Below are positions 1 through 11,419 of a stretch of 64,000 nt of DNA, in pieces. A program made the translations under genes and the position numbers. Below the pieces are notes generated by a model, which ran no database searches, was not told the DNA's origin, and worked only from the letters and a program-made list of their open reading frames with translations. The stretch is from Lepidonotus clava (lineage: Eukaryota; Annelida; Polychaeta; Phyllodocida; Polynoidae): positions 4,306,001-4,370,000 of the forward strand of contig OW387133.1 of assembly GCA_936440205.1 (NCBI GenBank), written 5' to 3'. Each line of letters starts with the position of its first letter. The first letter of the stretch is position 1.

Positions 1-3000
1 ATAGTGCGCTTTCGGCGTTTAAAAGACCGCTGACCCAGGGGACAGGGGCGGGGGAGCCCTCTCGCAAAAGCAAGTTAAAGAGGGTCAAGAAAGTCCCAAC
101 TGAGGTAGAGGCAGAGACGAGCTCAGACCAATCTAAGTCGGGACGAAGGGTGTCAGCACGAAGTGACTGATCATTAGTTATCGCGGAATCAAGTAGTGGA
201 TGGGAATTGGGACCATCAGAGCAGGAAACACCGGAGGCCCGAAAATGGGCTGCTCAACTGCCCAGTGACATGGAACCGTGTGGGGACGCTCAATTCACGA
301 TGATGTCTGTAGACAAACGATCCATTATTTACAAGTCCCGACACCCAAAATACCCAGGATATATTAAAGGGACACTCTCCAGGGATTGATCGTTCTGAGC
401 ACATTGCCATGCCAGGACGAACCGGGAGCTGGACTCTGTGAGAGAGGCCAGGGAGTTTCAGATGGCTGAGCGAGTTCGTTTTACTTTGGGAGGTTTATCT
501 TTGAGCTGGCGGAACAACAAATAAGTGAATAGAGATGCTGCTCAGAGTTCATGCACGGATAAGAGGACGTGGGGGAACCGACGCGGAAAACGGCGCGCCA
601 CGAGTTCGGGTGGGGAGGGATTACGGGGGTTGGCTCACCACCCATAATGTCAAACCCCCAGGGGGGGACCGGGCCAAGGTGGTGGTACCCAAGCCACACT
701 GGGATCCGAAGCCCAGATGTCAAACCCCCAGGGGGGGACCGGGCCAAGGTGGTGGTACCCAAGCCACACGGGGATCCGAAGCCCAGATAACCCCCCCCCC
801 CAACTCGAATGCCCCCCCCCCCCCCAAGACCGCAGGCCAAAGCAGAAACCGAACTTTCTTTCTTCACTTCAGCGAAAGCAGAAGGCCGGGATGAGAGGGA
901 CGACTCATGCCCGAACCGGATACGGACTGGCTGGCTCATTCTAAAAGGTGAGGATCGGGACCATCAAAATTGCCTGGAACCAACTCCTTCTCCCTGTCAC
1001 CTAATAATGTGAGTCCTATATATTGCATCATCCTCCTAATGAACGATAGGAATTCCTTCTGGAGAACCTTCTTCTGAAAAATCCGGACACTGCCTCACAT
1101 GATGAGATGTTTGCTGTGATCAACATGCTGGTAGTGTAGTCCAATGATGGAGGTCCAATCGAAGGTTGAGGAGTGGCTGAGCCCAAAAGAACGATAAGTT
1201 GTAGGGAGCAGATCTTGACGAAGCAACCCCCGCCCGAGGATAGTGTTAAATAAGATGTTGAAGAATTGAGTCATCGCACTGAATGGAACGACGCACATAG
1301 GAACTTACTGGTGTTATTGTGAGAACGAGAGGAGACACTCGGGGAAGGACGGAAGCTTTCCATTTCTTCCCAATAGTCATCGAGAGCCGCGCGCATTGGT
1401 CTGTGCCAATCAGGTTGAAGAATAGTTATGGAACGAGGAGAAGAGGACCGCTTGGTCACCAGGGCTGAATGAGTGAGGGACCAGGTGGCCCGAAGGAACG
1501 AAAAAGCACTTATGGAACGATGGGGCAAGAGTCACTCGGTCTGGGGGTCGGAAGGACACCCGGCACCCGGCTGGGTGACCAAAAGAAGAGTGAAGATGGA
1601 TACAGGAGTGGAGTATCGAAGGGAACTGAATGAGCTGAAACGGAAAAATATTGTATATTGTATTATTCTTGAGTTGAAGGCCAAGCTGGGAACAATTGAC
1701 CGGTAGGCCGGAGACTCGCCATCAGGGAAAGGCTGGCATGGGCCAAGCCAAGACTTCTCCCGTGCTGTCTTGAAGGATCTGGAGGGACCAATTGCGACCT
1801 CTGTCCCCAGCGGCACCAAAAACTGTCCTTTGAGGAAAACTGGATCGGAAGGCGGTGGTTCCAGCCGCAGTGGAGACCATGGAATGGTGTGTCATCGTCA
1901 TCCTCCTTCGTCTCTGCACTGTCGCCAACGACCATTGTGTATTGTTGGTGTTGGAGTCATGTGGGAGCTCCCGAGGCAACAGGGTGTGGGCAGGGACGGT
2001 CAAATGAAGGCCCTCGCCCGTGCCCCATTAGTAGCAGCAGCAGAAAAAATATATATGAAAATCTTCATGCCACAGCTGATGAACTTTGAGATTACTCTTA
2101 CGCCGGGATGGATACAATTGACGTCGGACTTTGCTATACAATAATCACATAAAGACATATTCATCATGGCTCCCTCCACTTCGTACTCATATCCTCTCGG
2201 GATGACCAGGACCGATCTTGACAGCTTCAGCACTAGATGGACACTAAAATATACAGTCTCTGGCTCACCTCTTCTGAAGATGTTGGTGTGGGCAGACGTC
2301 TTGGAACCGAGGCTGAGCCACGGTATCAAATGGCTTTCCTGGTAGCTGAGTCTCTTCCAGCTTTGTTGTCTGCCGGCCACAGATGGCCTGTTCGTCACCA
2401 ACAGTCGGTCGCCTGATGATCTTGCATTTGGACCATTGGCCTTAGGAGTCTCCGGGTTTCATGCTGCCGGAATCGGAAGTGGTCGTGGATCCAGGAAAAC
2501 CGAATATTCTACTCTTACTTATCTCTCCTTTTTACAAAACACATATGCATAAAAATAATGAAGGAACACTATTATCTCAACTCTCACTGATGCCTGGAGT
2601 CAGGAAGTGCGGTTGCTTCGACGGCCAATGGACGCTTCTGACCGTCACTCCCTGCAGTGTAAATCTGAAAGTCGAACTTGTTGTACTAAGGAACAGCCCG
2701 GGACGGCCAAGGAATGAAATCTCCTCCATTTTATTTATATCTTAAGCAGCTCACCGAAACAGGACTACTTCAAATATATATGTAAATCTACCTCAGACTC
2801 TTAGAAATAACCAAAGGACTGATAATTGATAATAGATAAAGTTGGAAAAAGCCCGATACACTTCGGCGGCTGTCGCTCTCAGCAAAGGGCGGTCCTGCGG
2901 GACGTGATGCATTGGCCGACGCCTCTGGATAATAAGCATCTACCAAGCAGCAGATGTGTCAATATGGTTTCATGTAGATGGGCATGGCCTGAGGAAGACT

Positions 3001-3780
3001 GTTGCATTGCTCCAGAATCCGGTACGCCGAGCGGTGGTCCGTCTGAATCTTGTATGTTGGCTTAGTCTGAAAAAACTGTTCACTCTATCACGGAATCCTG
3101 GAATGCCTGGACGATGTCTTCTTAGAATCGTGCCGCCTGCATGTTAGTCATGAGGCTCTTCTCCACAGAAATAGAAGTGTTGTTGCTGCTGCTGCTAAGG
3201 GTTTGAGAGAAACCCCGCCCAATCCCGCGGGAATCCGGTATTGGGCTGGGCCCGAAGGCCGAGGAAGTGTTTTTATCTGGAACACGTACTCGACTAAGGA
3301 CCGTCCTCCCTCGCTCCAATTGTCTTCGTGCCAACCTGTACCGGAGTGAGGTGTGGGGCCCCCTGTCGCCTGGTTTATCTACAACTAAGGAGCATCCAGC
3401 ACTGGAGCAGGGGCGGGACCTCCTGTCACCCGGACTTGTTTTTCTCCGGTATTCTCCTTCCTTAAACAAAAAGAACTCTTGAGTGTGTTGGACTGGTCAA
3501 GCTCCAGTTGCATCTTCTTCTGATATGTGTGGTGACGAAAAGGTCTTCTCCCCTTGGACAGCAACCATGTAGTGGGGGACTCCCCACTGTTCAATACTGC
3601 ACTCTGCCTAGCGGCTCACCTGATTGGTCAGTCATGGTCATGTGTCATCAATATTCATTTCTGCTCCCGCCAACTTCTGGGGTTGGTAAGGGGTATTCTG
3701 ATCTGGGATGGTGGCATTGAGCAGGGTGAATGCCGGTGGCAGGGGTCACACTAAGCAATCTGTGTTGAATGTAGCGGCGG
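1..3780. other. GC-rich stretch with no recognisable gene
   Basis: I read both strands and found only short open frames (up to about 150 codons) with proline-, glycine- and serine-rich translations that match no family I know. The base composition is visibly richer in G and C than the sequence beyond about 5.6 kb. It holds a 70-bp tandem duplication (649-788), C runs near 791-825, and a short run of CTG-like triplets near 3180-3195. It may be old, decayed mobile DNA, since a Penelope-like fragment follows at about 4430, but I cannot assign it. Confidence 0.5.
649..788. repeat. 70-bp tandem duplication, two copies
   Basis: The 70 bases from 649 to 718 are repeated at 719-788. The only difference I see is T at 700 against G at 770. 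The unit is GC-rich and contains a run of seven G and a GGTGGTGGTACCC stretch. Near identity implies a recent duplication or a collapsed longer array. C runs follow directly (791-825). Confidence 0.9.
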
Positions 3781-4429
3781 CAGGGGCCACTCTGCTACTC
3801 GGACATCAGATATGGAAAACTTAGGGGAGTTAAAAGTTAGAGTTTATGGAAAACTCCAATTCAATATCCATCTGGCCCAGTTTGACAAGATGACCTATAG
3901 AGGTAGTAGTGGAGAACTACCCATCATACACGGTCCGGGTGATCGCCTAAGATATCGAATGTATTTTTAGACTAGCCTCACAGTGTTCTACACGCTCCAC
4001 TTGTGAGGTCTCAGGGGAGGCTACTAGCCGATATCTTATTGAGGTTGACAAGCAGAATTAGGTCTTCAACCCCAAACCAGTCTTACACAGTCTGGGTTTG
4101 AAAAAGGAAGATGGGGTCATCAGGTGGTGTGCACGGTTTCAGTAAATACCTCATCAGGCCGTATGTAAGGTTGAGTTACACGGTGTCCACACAGGATCTT
4201 TGGTTGGAAGCGGATCGTGCACGCAATCCTCAGGCATATGGTAGAACATAATGAGCTGAATGACCAAGTGTCCAGATGTGAAAGTATGGGTTGGTATACC
4301 TAGGCAGTGTGACATTCCATCCTTTGTTAGCATGTTGCTGACAGAAGATCGCGGGTTGGATGACTGGGTAAATCACAGGTTTAGACTTTATTGTAGCAAT
4401 CAGGTGTCACTCAACGTGGCTTATTAATA
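3781..4429. other. Unassigned sequence downstream of the Penelope-like fragment
   Basis: No open frame or family signature is visible. Because the Penelope-like coding fragment on the minus strand ends at about 4430, this stretch lies where its 3' untranslated region would be. I see no terminal repeat that would fix its end, so that is only inferred from position. Confidence 0.3.
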
Positions 4430-5090
4430 GCTGTTGTCAATGGCATTAAGGCCCATTGGGATCTGGCTACGTAGCCTATGAATCCATTGGAATTATGCAT
4501 TTAGCTTCCGATTGAGGGAAAGGTTCTTGTTAGGTGCTAGGTTGCAGAATCGGAGGACGTAAATCTCCACATCATCTAAGCTGTCATGTCCTGACGAGTT
4601 GAAATGGCGAGAAACTTCGGTCTTCCTAGGGTCTCTGGTGATGCAGTAGAAATGGGCTTTAAACCTAATCTTGGTTGTTTTTGGTCTGGCCCAAATACTG
4701 TTTGCCGCATTTCTTGCACTCAATGACGTAGATCAGGTTGTTACTATTACAATCGACATTCTGTCTTGTATAGTAACCACGCTTGGTGATGTGAGATTTG
4801 ATCATGCCACTTCTATTTAGTCGTGGACAGTAGTGGCAATTTTTGTTATTGCATGTTGCTGTCCAGGGCCGATTTTGTCAGGCCCTCCATTTGCAGATTA
4901 GGCCGTACTAGAATATCTCTTAGGCTTTTCGGTTTCTGATAACCCGTCATGTAGCTCTTATCAAAGAGATGGAGAGTGGAACGATCCAGGAGGTCCCATG
5001 TTTTGCTTACTTGATCACGTAGGACTGTTGATGTTGGGTCATAGGTTGTGCTTAGGAAGAAAGGGGCACGACGGCCTGAAATGGTTTGAA
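4430..5090 (-). mobile_element. Penelope-like retroelement, 3' coding fragment with GIY-YIG endonuclease
   Basis: Translation of the minus strand gives the signature order of the C-terminal part of a Penelope-like polyprotein. First comes the linker after the reverse transcriptase (a phrase like PFFLSTTYDPTS, then SLRDILVRPNLQ). Next is a cysteine cluster (CNNKNCHYC), then the GIY-YIG nuclease core (LIYVIECKKCGKQYLGQT), then RHFNSSGHDSLDDVEI, and finally a WIHRL...PMGLNAID tail typical of the family. The reverse transcriptase itself is not visible upstream, so this is a 5'-truncated copy. The coding remnant is broken and old. Penelope elements are known to insert with 5' truncation. No terminal repeats were found. 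Confidence 0.8.
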
Positions 5091-7255
5091 TTCCGACCCG
5101 GGACCGGAAGACTGGACAAGTGCAGAAACCCGAAATAATAAGCAGCCGTCCCATGACTGCAGGCATGAAGGCGCAAATGGGTCGGCCCCACGCTACCATC
5201 CTCTAGACGAGCGTCGGCCCAACTACCCGCGGAACATCGGAGTGGACATCAGGCCCCCGCACGAACAATAAACCAATCCTGTTACCGTCGACCCACCCCC
5301 ATCATTGCATTTGAACCCCCAGTCCACCCGTGCCCAATGTCCGGAACGCCTCAGGCCTGACAGAACGGCGCACACCTTCCCCCTCGAAGAACACAAATTC
5401 CCCGACTGACCCGCTCATTCCCCCTCGTGGGCAAGGTACCACTCTTGATCTTACACCTTGGTTTCTTGCTCGTACTCTTCGTCCTGCTTGAAACCAAAAT
5501 AACTCCCACATCCCTTCATCGTAGAAACCAGAAACCCCGAACTACCGAGGAACGTCACGATACCTAGAGAACAGTATGGACTTTGGGGCTGATCCTATAG
5601 AAGGCAGTTCCTTTCAGACTAAACCAAGGAAGAAAACGTGTGTGCTTTGAAGCCTTTTTGTGCACATCATGGCAGTGATCTGAAATCGGTATAAGTGGAA
5701 CTGAATCCATTATTTTGTAATAATATATTTTGGGCAGTTACAACCTTGTCACTGAACACAATTTGTTCCAAATTCAAGTGGCACAACTGGAATAATTTTA
5801 ATGTAGAAGACTGATGTTATCTCATTTTATTGAGCATTGATTAATCATATACACTTTTAGGTTGAATTACACCTCTTTACAGATTTCATAGCATCTTAAC
5901 ATTTTGCCACATCCAGTTTTGGAACACTTTTTATCCTAAACATGTTTAGAATTCTTGAAGTTTAGAGTTTAGTGTTTAGAAAAATGTGATATTTAGGTAT
6001 TTTTATCCTTGAAGTGTTTAGGTCCTCTAGGTGTTTATAGTCTATAATTCTTAGGATGTATTTGATGTTTAGCAAATAATCTTTAGCTTCAAAATATTTA
6101 GTCTATATGGCATTTAAGCCAATAAAACCATTCTTATGTAATTTTCACTGATATTGTTCTGTTATCTTGTGTACCTGCAATTCAGAAAGGAAAACTTGCT
6201 TCCTGATTTCAATTGATCAACAAAGAGGTAAAGTTCAAGCCTAGAGTTGAACCTGTTTCAATATCATGCATAGAGTAACTGGGGTAGCGCTTAGCAAACT
6301 CTAGTGAGTCCAAGAACCTTTAGACCTATACCCTGTGTCTGTCTGCATATGAAAAAGGTGTCTAAACAAAGTACATCTTCAAAATCTCAAACAAGATAGG
6401 TTTGTTAAACTAAAAATACTTCTGATATATTACATATACATTTCTTAGATACTCTACAGTACCTTGAATTTAAAATACTCTGAATTTTATAATGAATTTA
6501 TGTCAATATTTAGAAGGAATTTCTAAGAACTACAGAGCATTGCCATGCAGTGTCACCTGGTAGAGATAAGTTCAACTACACACATTGTAAATGCATGTGG
6601 CTCTGGCCATGCCGTTGGTATATTCAAGACCTAAATTTGCAATTCCCCTCCTCAGACCAATGCATGTCCCATTGACTTTTAAACCAAATGTTATTTAGAG
6701 CACCATTAGTTTATTATTTATTAAAACAGTTCATGTCTATAGATCTGGCCAGCAAGAAGCTAATTTTGTGTTCCTTTTATTGTGATATAGGGATAGTTAA
6801 GAGTTCTGGCTAAACATTATAAATGATATTTTATATGAAGTGTTGTACATTAACATTATTGTCATTACCCTTTGAATGTGCTATTAGAGTTGCATTTTGC
6901 TGAATTTACGAGAGCATATGAAGAGCTGAACTAGCAGGAGGTGACAGAAAATGTTGAGGTTTTTGTGCTGTTTCTTGTGTCCCAGAACTATAGTAGCAGT
7001 AATTCTTCTCAGTGGTTTTATGTGTTTAGATTCTAAACACATCTAATCCAATACATATTTAGAAGTAGAAAGTCTTTAGGTTTTAAACAACTGCAATTTT
7101 ATGTGTTAAGATTCTAAGCATTATCTAATCCAATACATGTTTAGAAGTTATATATAAGTTATAAGTTTTTTTGCATACATGAGATTTCTTGTGTTAAGAT
7201 TCTAAATATGTTTAGTCCCTCAACATGTTTAAATTCTAAACATCAATTTTTAGGT
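5091..7255. other. AT-rich gene-free stretch
   Basis: The GC-rich part ends near 5600, and from there the sequence is AT-rich with short motifs built on GTTTAGA and TTCTAAAC scattered from about 5930 to 7250. No coding signal was recognised. A small segment (about 6199-6226) lies between a plausible acceptor and donor, but it is too short to support as an exon. Confidence 0.5.
7018..7245. repeat. Diverged direct repeat built on a TTTAGATTCTAAAC near-palindrome
   Basis: The near-palindrome GTGTTTAGATTCTAAACAC (about 7022) is followed by ATCTAATCCAATACAT and a TTTAGAAG tail. About 80 bases later (about 7103) the same succession recurs with changes, and a third, weaker unit starts at about 7192. 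This looks like an old minisatellite or internally duplicated repeat. The same TTTAG words pepper the upstream kilobase. Confidence 0.6.
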
Positions 7256-8283
7256 TTTCCCCTGCCAGAGGCGGCTGGAGGCGCGATGTACCAATATACC
7301 GCCCCCTAGCGGGAGAATGACCTACTTAGTTTCCACTTTTCGCTAGGGTGCCACCATCTTGAAAAGTGATGTCTTACAATCTCCGAACAGATCTTTGCAT
7401 ACACTCTCTGTCCACAGCTGCATTGATGACGTGGAGGTGGCCCAAGGACCGAGTTGGCAGCCCGAGGGCCACCTCAACATGGTTAACACAGGTTATCTGT
7501 GGTCACAACCGCATTTCTTGTTAGAGTGCGGCCAATGCCATTGTGTGCTATGGTCCACATATTGTAGGCAGCTTTTATTGTGTAGTATAAAGGGCTTTAC
7601 ATACATGTGCATAAATCCTGCACATACAAGGCAACTTTTTGAAAACCTATGTAGGCCTATTTATACCAATAGATGGGGTATATACTTTGCTATTTGGTAA
7701 TATATCCAGGGTACCCACTCAAAATTCACAATCAAATTCCTTGTGTTTTCCCTGAACCTTCCCTGTCCCATGGTAAATGTTCCCAGTCATGGTTATAATG
7801 ATTTGTTCTTATCTCACGGTGTTCAAGTTTTAAAATGTCATTAAAGATGTATGACGTGTCTAGAAAAAAATTAAATATTATTTTCAGAGAAGTGAAATCT
7901 CCTATCCTAAATCATATAAATAGGAAATTCCTGAAGCTGGTCAAACAGAATTCCTTGTGTTTTTCTCTGTGTTTTGGTAAAATTTCCAAATTCCCTGTAC
8001 TTTCCCTGACACTTGAAATGAGGAGAGAAGTACAAATACTTAGATGTATAAATTACATATTGATGGTGAATATTTGGTCAAAGCTACAGTAAATATAAGA
8101 TAGGCAAATAAATCAGTTTTTCAAATGGCTCAAGTAAAATCTGATACATAATTATTAGCGGTCTCCATACTATGTCAATTCTGGAAAACTCTTCCAAAAA
8201 GACATTCTGTATCATATTGACAAAAATTGGTCCTGAAGAAAAAAACATGTTTTCCATAATGCAGGGTCTTTGCTATATTCCAG
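7256..8283. other. No gene recognised
   Basis: A GC-richer patch at about 7262-7350 (GCGGCTGGAGGCGCG, CGCCCCCTAGCGGG) may be a small dispersed repeat. Two related stretches rich in TTCCCTG/TTCCTTGTG (about 7736-7770 and 7945-8015) look like copies of one old repeat. Nothing else is supported before the possible exon at 8284. Confidence 0.4.
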
Positions 8284-8406
8284 TTCTTACGACGAGTTCA
8301 ACATCAGCCTGTTCATGATTAACCACTTGCTGAACCAAACTGCCAACGATGACCAGAGAGCTCAGCTGTATGGCTGTAGTGTCAACCGCCTGCTGCCTTC
8401 TGCCTG
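8284..8406 (+). CDS. Possible internal exon of an unrecognised gene (exon a)
   Basis: A 123-base segment lies between a plausible acceptor (TATATTCCAG, ending 8283) and a GT donor (8407). It is open in one frame and reads like real protein: SYDEFNISLFMINHLL, then a stretch ending in NRLLPSA. It leaves two bases of a codon, which fits the one base that starts the candidate exon at 9301. I do not recognise the protein. The composition (leucine, asparagine, evenly mixed charges) resembles a helical domain rather than translated junk, but no motif supports a function. It could be part of a host gene whose other exons lie outside the window or are too small to see. Confidence 0.4.
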
Positions 8407-8556
8407 GTTAGAACCATCATTTTTCATTTCTCTATTTCATAGCAGCTCTTTTTCATTCACCTTGCACAAAATCTCACCTGCCTGTAATCTTGTAGTAACA
8501 CCTGTACACCTACCTTAAAGGTCAATCTTCAAGAGGCAAATAAACAATCTCAACTA

Positions 8557-8631
8557 GTGTTAACCCTTTCCATACTCAGTGACTTATGCCCGTTCCCATA
8601 TCTAATTGCAGTGAATGGAAAGGGTTAACAC
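8557..8631. repeat. 75-bp inverted repeat (fold-back)
   Basis: GTGTTAACCCTTTCCAT at 8557-8573 is the exact reverse complement of 8615-8631, giving a perfect 17-bp stem around a 41-base loop. It lies in the intron between the two candidate exons. It is probably a tiny non-autonomous transposon or fold-back; no target duplication is evident. Confidence 0.75.
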
Positions 8632-9300
8632 TTATCAGAGTGTTACAAGGGAAGAATTTATATTTTGAATACATGTTCTGCATATTAAATCTTGATGGGT
8701 ACTGAATAACCTAGCCTCCTAACCTGTTCTTGACTTTGACCTTAGCACTTGTTACCATATAGGCCTATTGTTCAATAAAAAAAAAATTCATATAACATGA
8801 AAATCTGTACTTATCAAAAACCAATTATTATCATTTGAGCTGTGTACTCAGATACATAAAAATGAAATAATTTTTTGTTCAATTTGTTACAAAGGATGGG
8901 GAAAGCATCAAGAGCCCCCAGAAGATTAGAATTATAAAATTCCTTATTCCTTATTGATAATGATACTAACAGAGACAGAAAGATATTCTCAAGTTTACAA
9001 GTCAGCTAGTTTTTCAGATTGTTCCAAGAATCATTTCGTAACTTTTAAAGGTGAATTTTTTTTAGAGGAACGTAAGTTCCACTAAATATATATGCATTGG
9101 GGATATAGGTAAAACTTCGTATTCTACCAATCATAATGCATAAACAAGCACAAAGGTTAAGGTGGGAGATTGTCTAGAATTACAAATGGGTAGCTGACAG
9201 ATGATGAGGGCCTACACCACGCCCTAACAGAACAAATGGAACATCTACATAAGAAACAGAAAGCTCCATGGTTAAAGTTGTTTTGGATCTTCTTTCTCAG

Positions 9301-9676
9301 TGCCACACAGGATGCCAGCTACATGGTATGCGCGGTTGGTGAGATGCGATGGGCCATGCTTGAACAGAGGTTGAATGTGCTGACTGTAATTGCTGCATGC
9401 CTGGAGGATGCATTGGAGGCCTTAAAGTACACAGATCAGATGAGAAAAACTAGGCCTTTTTCTCATTTAAAATTTAAGATCTGTTTCTTCCATCTTGAGG
9501 CAACGAACCTGCCATCATGTGCAATAGGTGACAGTATCGAAGGCATACTCAAAACCGAAGGAGTTCTCACAATAAATCTATCATTTATATGTGTGGCTTT
9601 TCAACTTCAGAACCTTATCAGTATGTTAAGGAAATGTGAAGCATTAGATATTCAATGTGAATTTCTTCTGGTTAAG
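9301..9676 (+). CDS. Possible exon of an unrecognised gene (exon b)
   Basis: A strong acceptor (TTCTTTCTCAG, ending 9300) is followed by an open frame that runs without a stop to a strong donor (GTTAAG then GTAAGG, intron from 9677). The first base completes the codon left by the candidate exon at 8284-8406, so the two segments join in phase. The beginning (ASYMVCAVGEMRWAM, then LEQRLNVLTVIAACLEDALE) looks like helical protein. The later part is less protein-like, so the exon may really be shorter. The open frame continues to 9844 after the donor. I do not recognise the family and cannot name a function. Confidence 0.35.
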
Positions 9677-9963
9677 GTAAGGGTTCCTGAAGCTTTGGAT
9701 CAAGCCTCTCTGCATAAAGAGGTCAGTTTGATAAGACAAATGACAACAAAGTTTGATACATTTGAATTCAAGTCCGAGGTAAACAACAGCCCCTTGATCC
9801 TTGACGACTCTGGGAGACCAGAACTGGTGAGAGGTATCAAGGACTAAAATATTTTGCATACATAAACAAAACTGGACGAGTATGCAGATTCTGATTGCCG
9901 GATTCCCGGTGACAGGAATCATATCAGGATAAGTCGTGTTCGTTTTCTGTGGACAACATGTTC

Positions 9964-10100
9964 TATGGCCCTAGACCCCTAAATTCTATAGGGCGACATG
10001 GGTACTTTTGAGGCCTAATGACATGCGACATGAGACATCAAAGAGATAGTGCCAAGGGACATTGCAATTTCTTAAATTGGACAGGACGACATGGCTATTT
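9964..10100. repeat. Dispersed repeat rich in CGACATG / TTAAATTCGACA words
   Basis: The stretch opens with GGCCCTAGACCCCTAAATTC and then carries repeated GGGCGACATGG, ATGCGACATGAGACAT and TTCTTAAATTGGACAG words. The same opening and the same words recur at 29403-29570, and related words occur at 35510-35588 and 38055-38165. It appears to be a short-motif repeat family of unknown type. Confidence 0.65.
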
Positions 10101-10125
10101 CACGCGGAAACACTGGGTTGTTCAG

Positions 10126-10272
10126 GGGGCCGTCCATAAATGACGTCATGCGCCGGGGAGGGGGGGGGGGGGTCTAGGCCCCTATACATTTCTATAGTAA
10201 AAGCATGACGAAGGGGGGGAGGGGGGGTCAAAAATGGTCAAAAATAGCATGACGTCATTTATGGACGGCCCC
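10126..10272. mobile_element. 147-bp MITE with 26-bp perfect terminal inverted repeats
   Basis: The first 26 bases (GGGGCCGTCCATAAATGACG, then TCATGC) are exactly reverse-complemented at 10247-10272. The interior is G-rich with a run of ten or more G near 10160 and a second G-rich run near 10212. Each end contains the palindrome TGACGTCA, which is also the cAMP-response element. No coding capacity. A clear target-site duplication is not visible. Confidence 0.9.
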
Positions 10273-10419
10273 GTTGGAGCTATAAACTCTCCACTCAATG
10301 CCACCATTGTTGTCCATGATGTCATCCACCAGTGGCATCAGAGCCTTACCCTATCGAACTCATTCATTTGACCGGACAACACTAAAAGTGCTTACTCTGG
10401 TCACTCAGCCTGGGTGCCA

Positions 10420-10965
10420 GGGGGGCGGACCAAAAAACATCCACGATCTCTCGTGGGGATGATTTGAAGTCCACGAGAAGAAATGTCCACCCAGAAAACA
10501 TCCACGAGAACTTTTGGACATAATAATTTCATGAAAAATCACACTAAAACCATTTCCATATTATTCTTATTTACAGATAATACTATTTAAAGTGTGTTAG
10601 AAGGACATTAGAATACTTTAAGGGTTGAAAGAATTGAATTTGGTGCCACGAGAATTAAAATACTCACGAGAGCAAATTTTGTAATCGTGGGTATTTTAAC
10701 TTCTCGTGGCTCAGAGTTCTCGTGGATGTTTTTTGGTCCGCCCCCCAAATTTTGTAATCGTGGGTATTTTAGCTTCTCGTGGCTCAGAGTTCTCGTGGAT
10801 GTTTTTTGGTCCGCCCCCCAAATTTTGTAATCGTGGGTATTTTAGCTTCTCGTGGCTCAGAGTTCTCGTGGATGTTTTTTGGTCCGCCCCCCAAATTTTG
10901 TAATCGTGGGTATTTTAGCTTCTCGTGGCTCAGAGTTCTCGTGGATGTTTTTTGGTCCACCCCCC
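10420..10965. mobile_element. Fold-back element with a fourfold-amplified right end
   Basis: The left end (GGGGGGCGGACCAAAAAACA, then TCCACGA, 10420-10446) is the reverse complement, with one difference, of the right end at 10939-10965. The right terminal unit is present four times in tandem (10674-10965). Inside, GCCACGAGAA...TACTCACGA (about 10646-10671) mirrors TCGTGGGTATTTTAACTTCT (10685 onward), so the interior folds as well. Target duplications are not obvious. It is non-coding; the open frames across it are created by the 73-base periodicity. Confidence 0.8.
10674..10965. repeat. 73-bp tandem repeat, four copies
   Basis: Units start at 10674, 10747, 10820 and 10893, each beginning AAATTTTGTAATCGTGGGTA and ending with TTTTTTGGTCCGCCCCCC or a near copy. 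Differences are few: A for G near 10699 in the first unit, and CCACC for CCGCC in the last. Each unit contains a copy of the terminal inverted repeat of the fold-back element it belongs to. Confidence 0.95.
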
Positions 10966-11360
10966 AGGTATTAGGACCCCGCCCCCATCAAGGGCCCTAT
11001 ACTGACTGGTAGCCAGTCGGGCTTCCTCTGGAAAAAACTCTGATATGAGGTGAAAGGCTCTGCTTGGAGTGTGTTGCTTTTGGGTGAAAGCTCACGGACG
11101 CCTCTGATTGGTCTAAAAACCAGGTCCTACTACTTTTCCATATCAGTACAGTGTACTGATACAAGATCTCTATCAGTACAGTACGTGCTTTCACTGTATG
11201 CCTATTTAGCAATTCCGGAAAAGTATAATAAAATATAGATTTATAAAATATGTACCTCTACCTTCATTTCTATTAAATGTGTATACATGTATCAGTGTGG
11301 GGGGATGCAGGTAAAACTTCCTTATTTTATATCAGGATTAACATATTTTTATGACATGTC

Positions 11361-11361
<1 letters not shown>

Positions 11362-11404
<43 letters not shown>
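11362..11404. repeat. (TA)n microsatellite
   Basis: An uninterrupted TA run of about 40 bases just before the LINE remnant. Confidence 0.95.
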
Positions 11405-11406
<2 letters not shown>

Positions 11407-11419
11407 AATATGTCTACAT

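Noticed and set aside
481-939. Open frames of 119-152 codons on both strands
   Set aside because: They arise from the GC-rich 70-bp duplication and C runs; translations are proline- and glycine-rich on every frame and match no family.
10706-11012. Overlapping repetitive open frames in several frames
   Set aside because: Created by the 73-base tandem period (not a multiple of three), so the same peptide cycles through frames.
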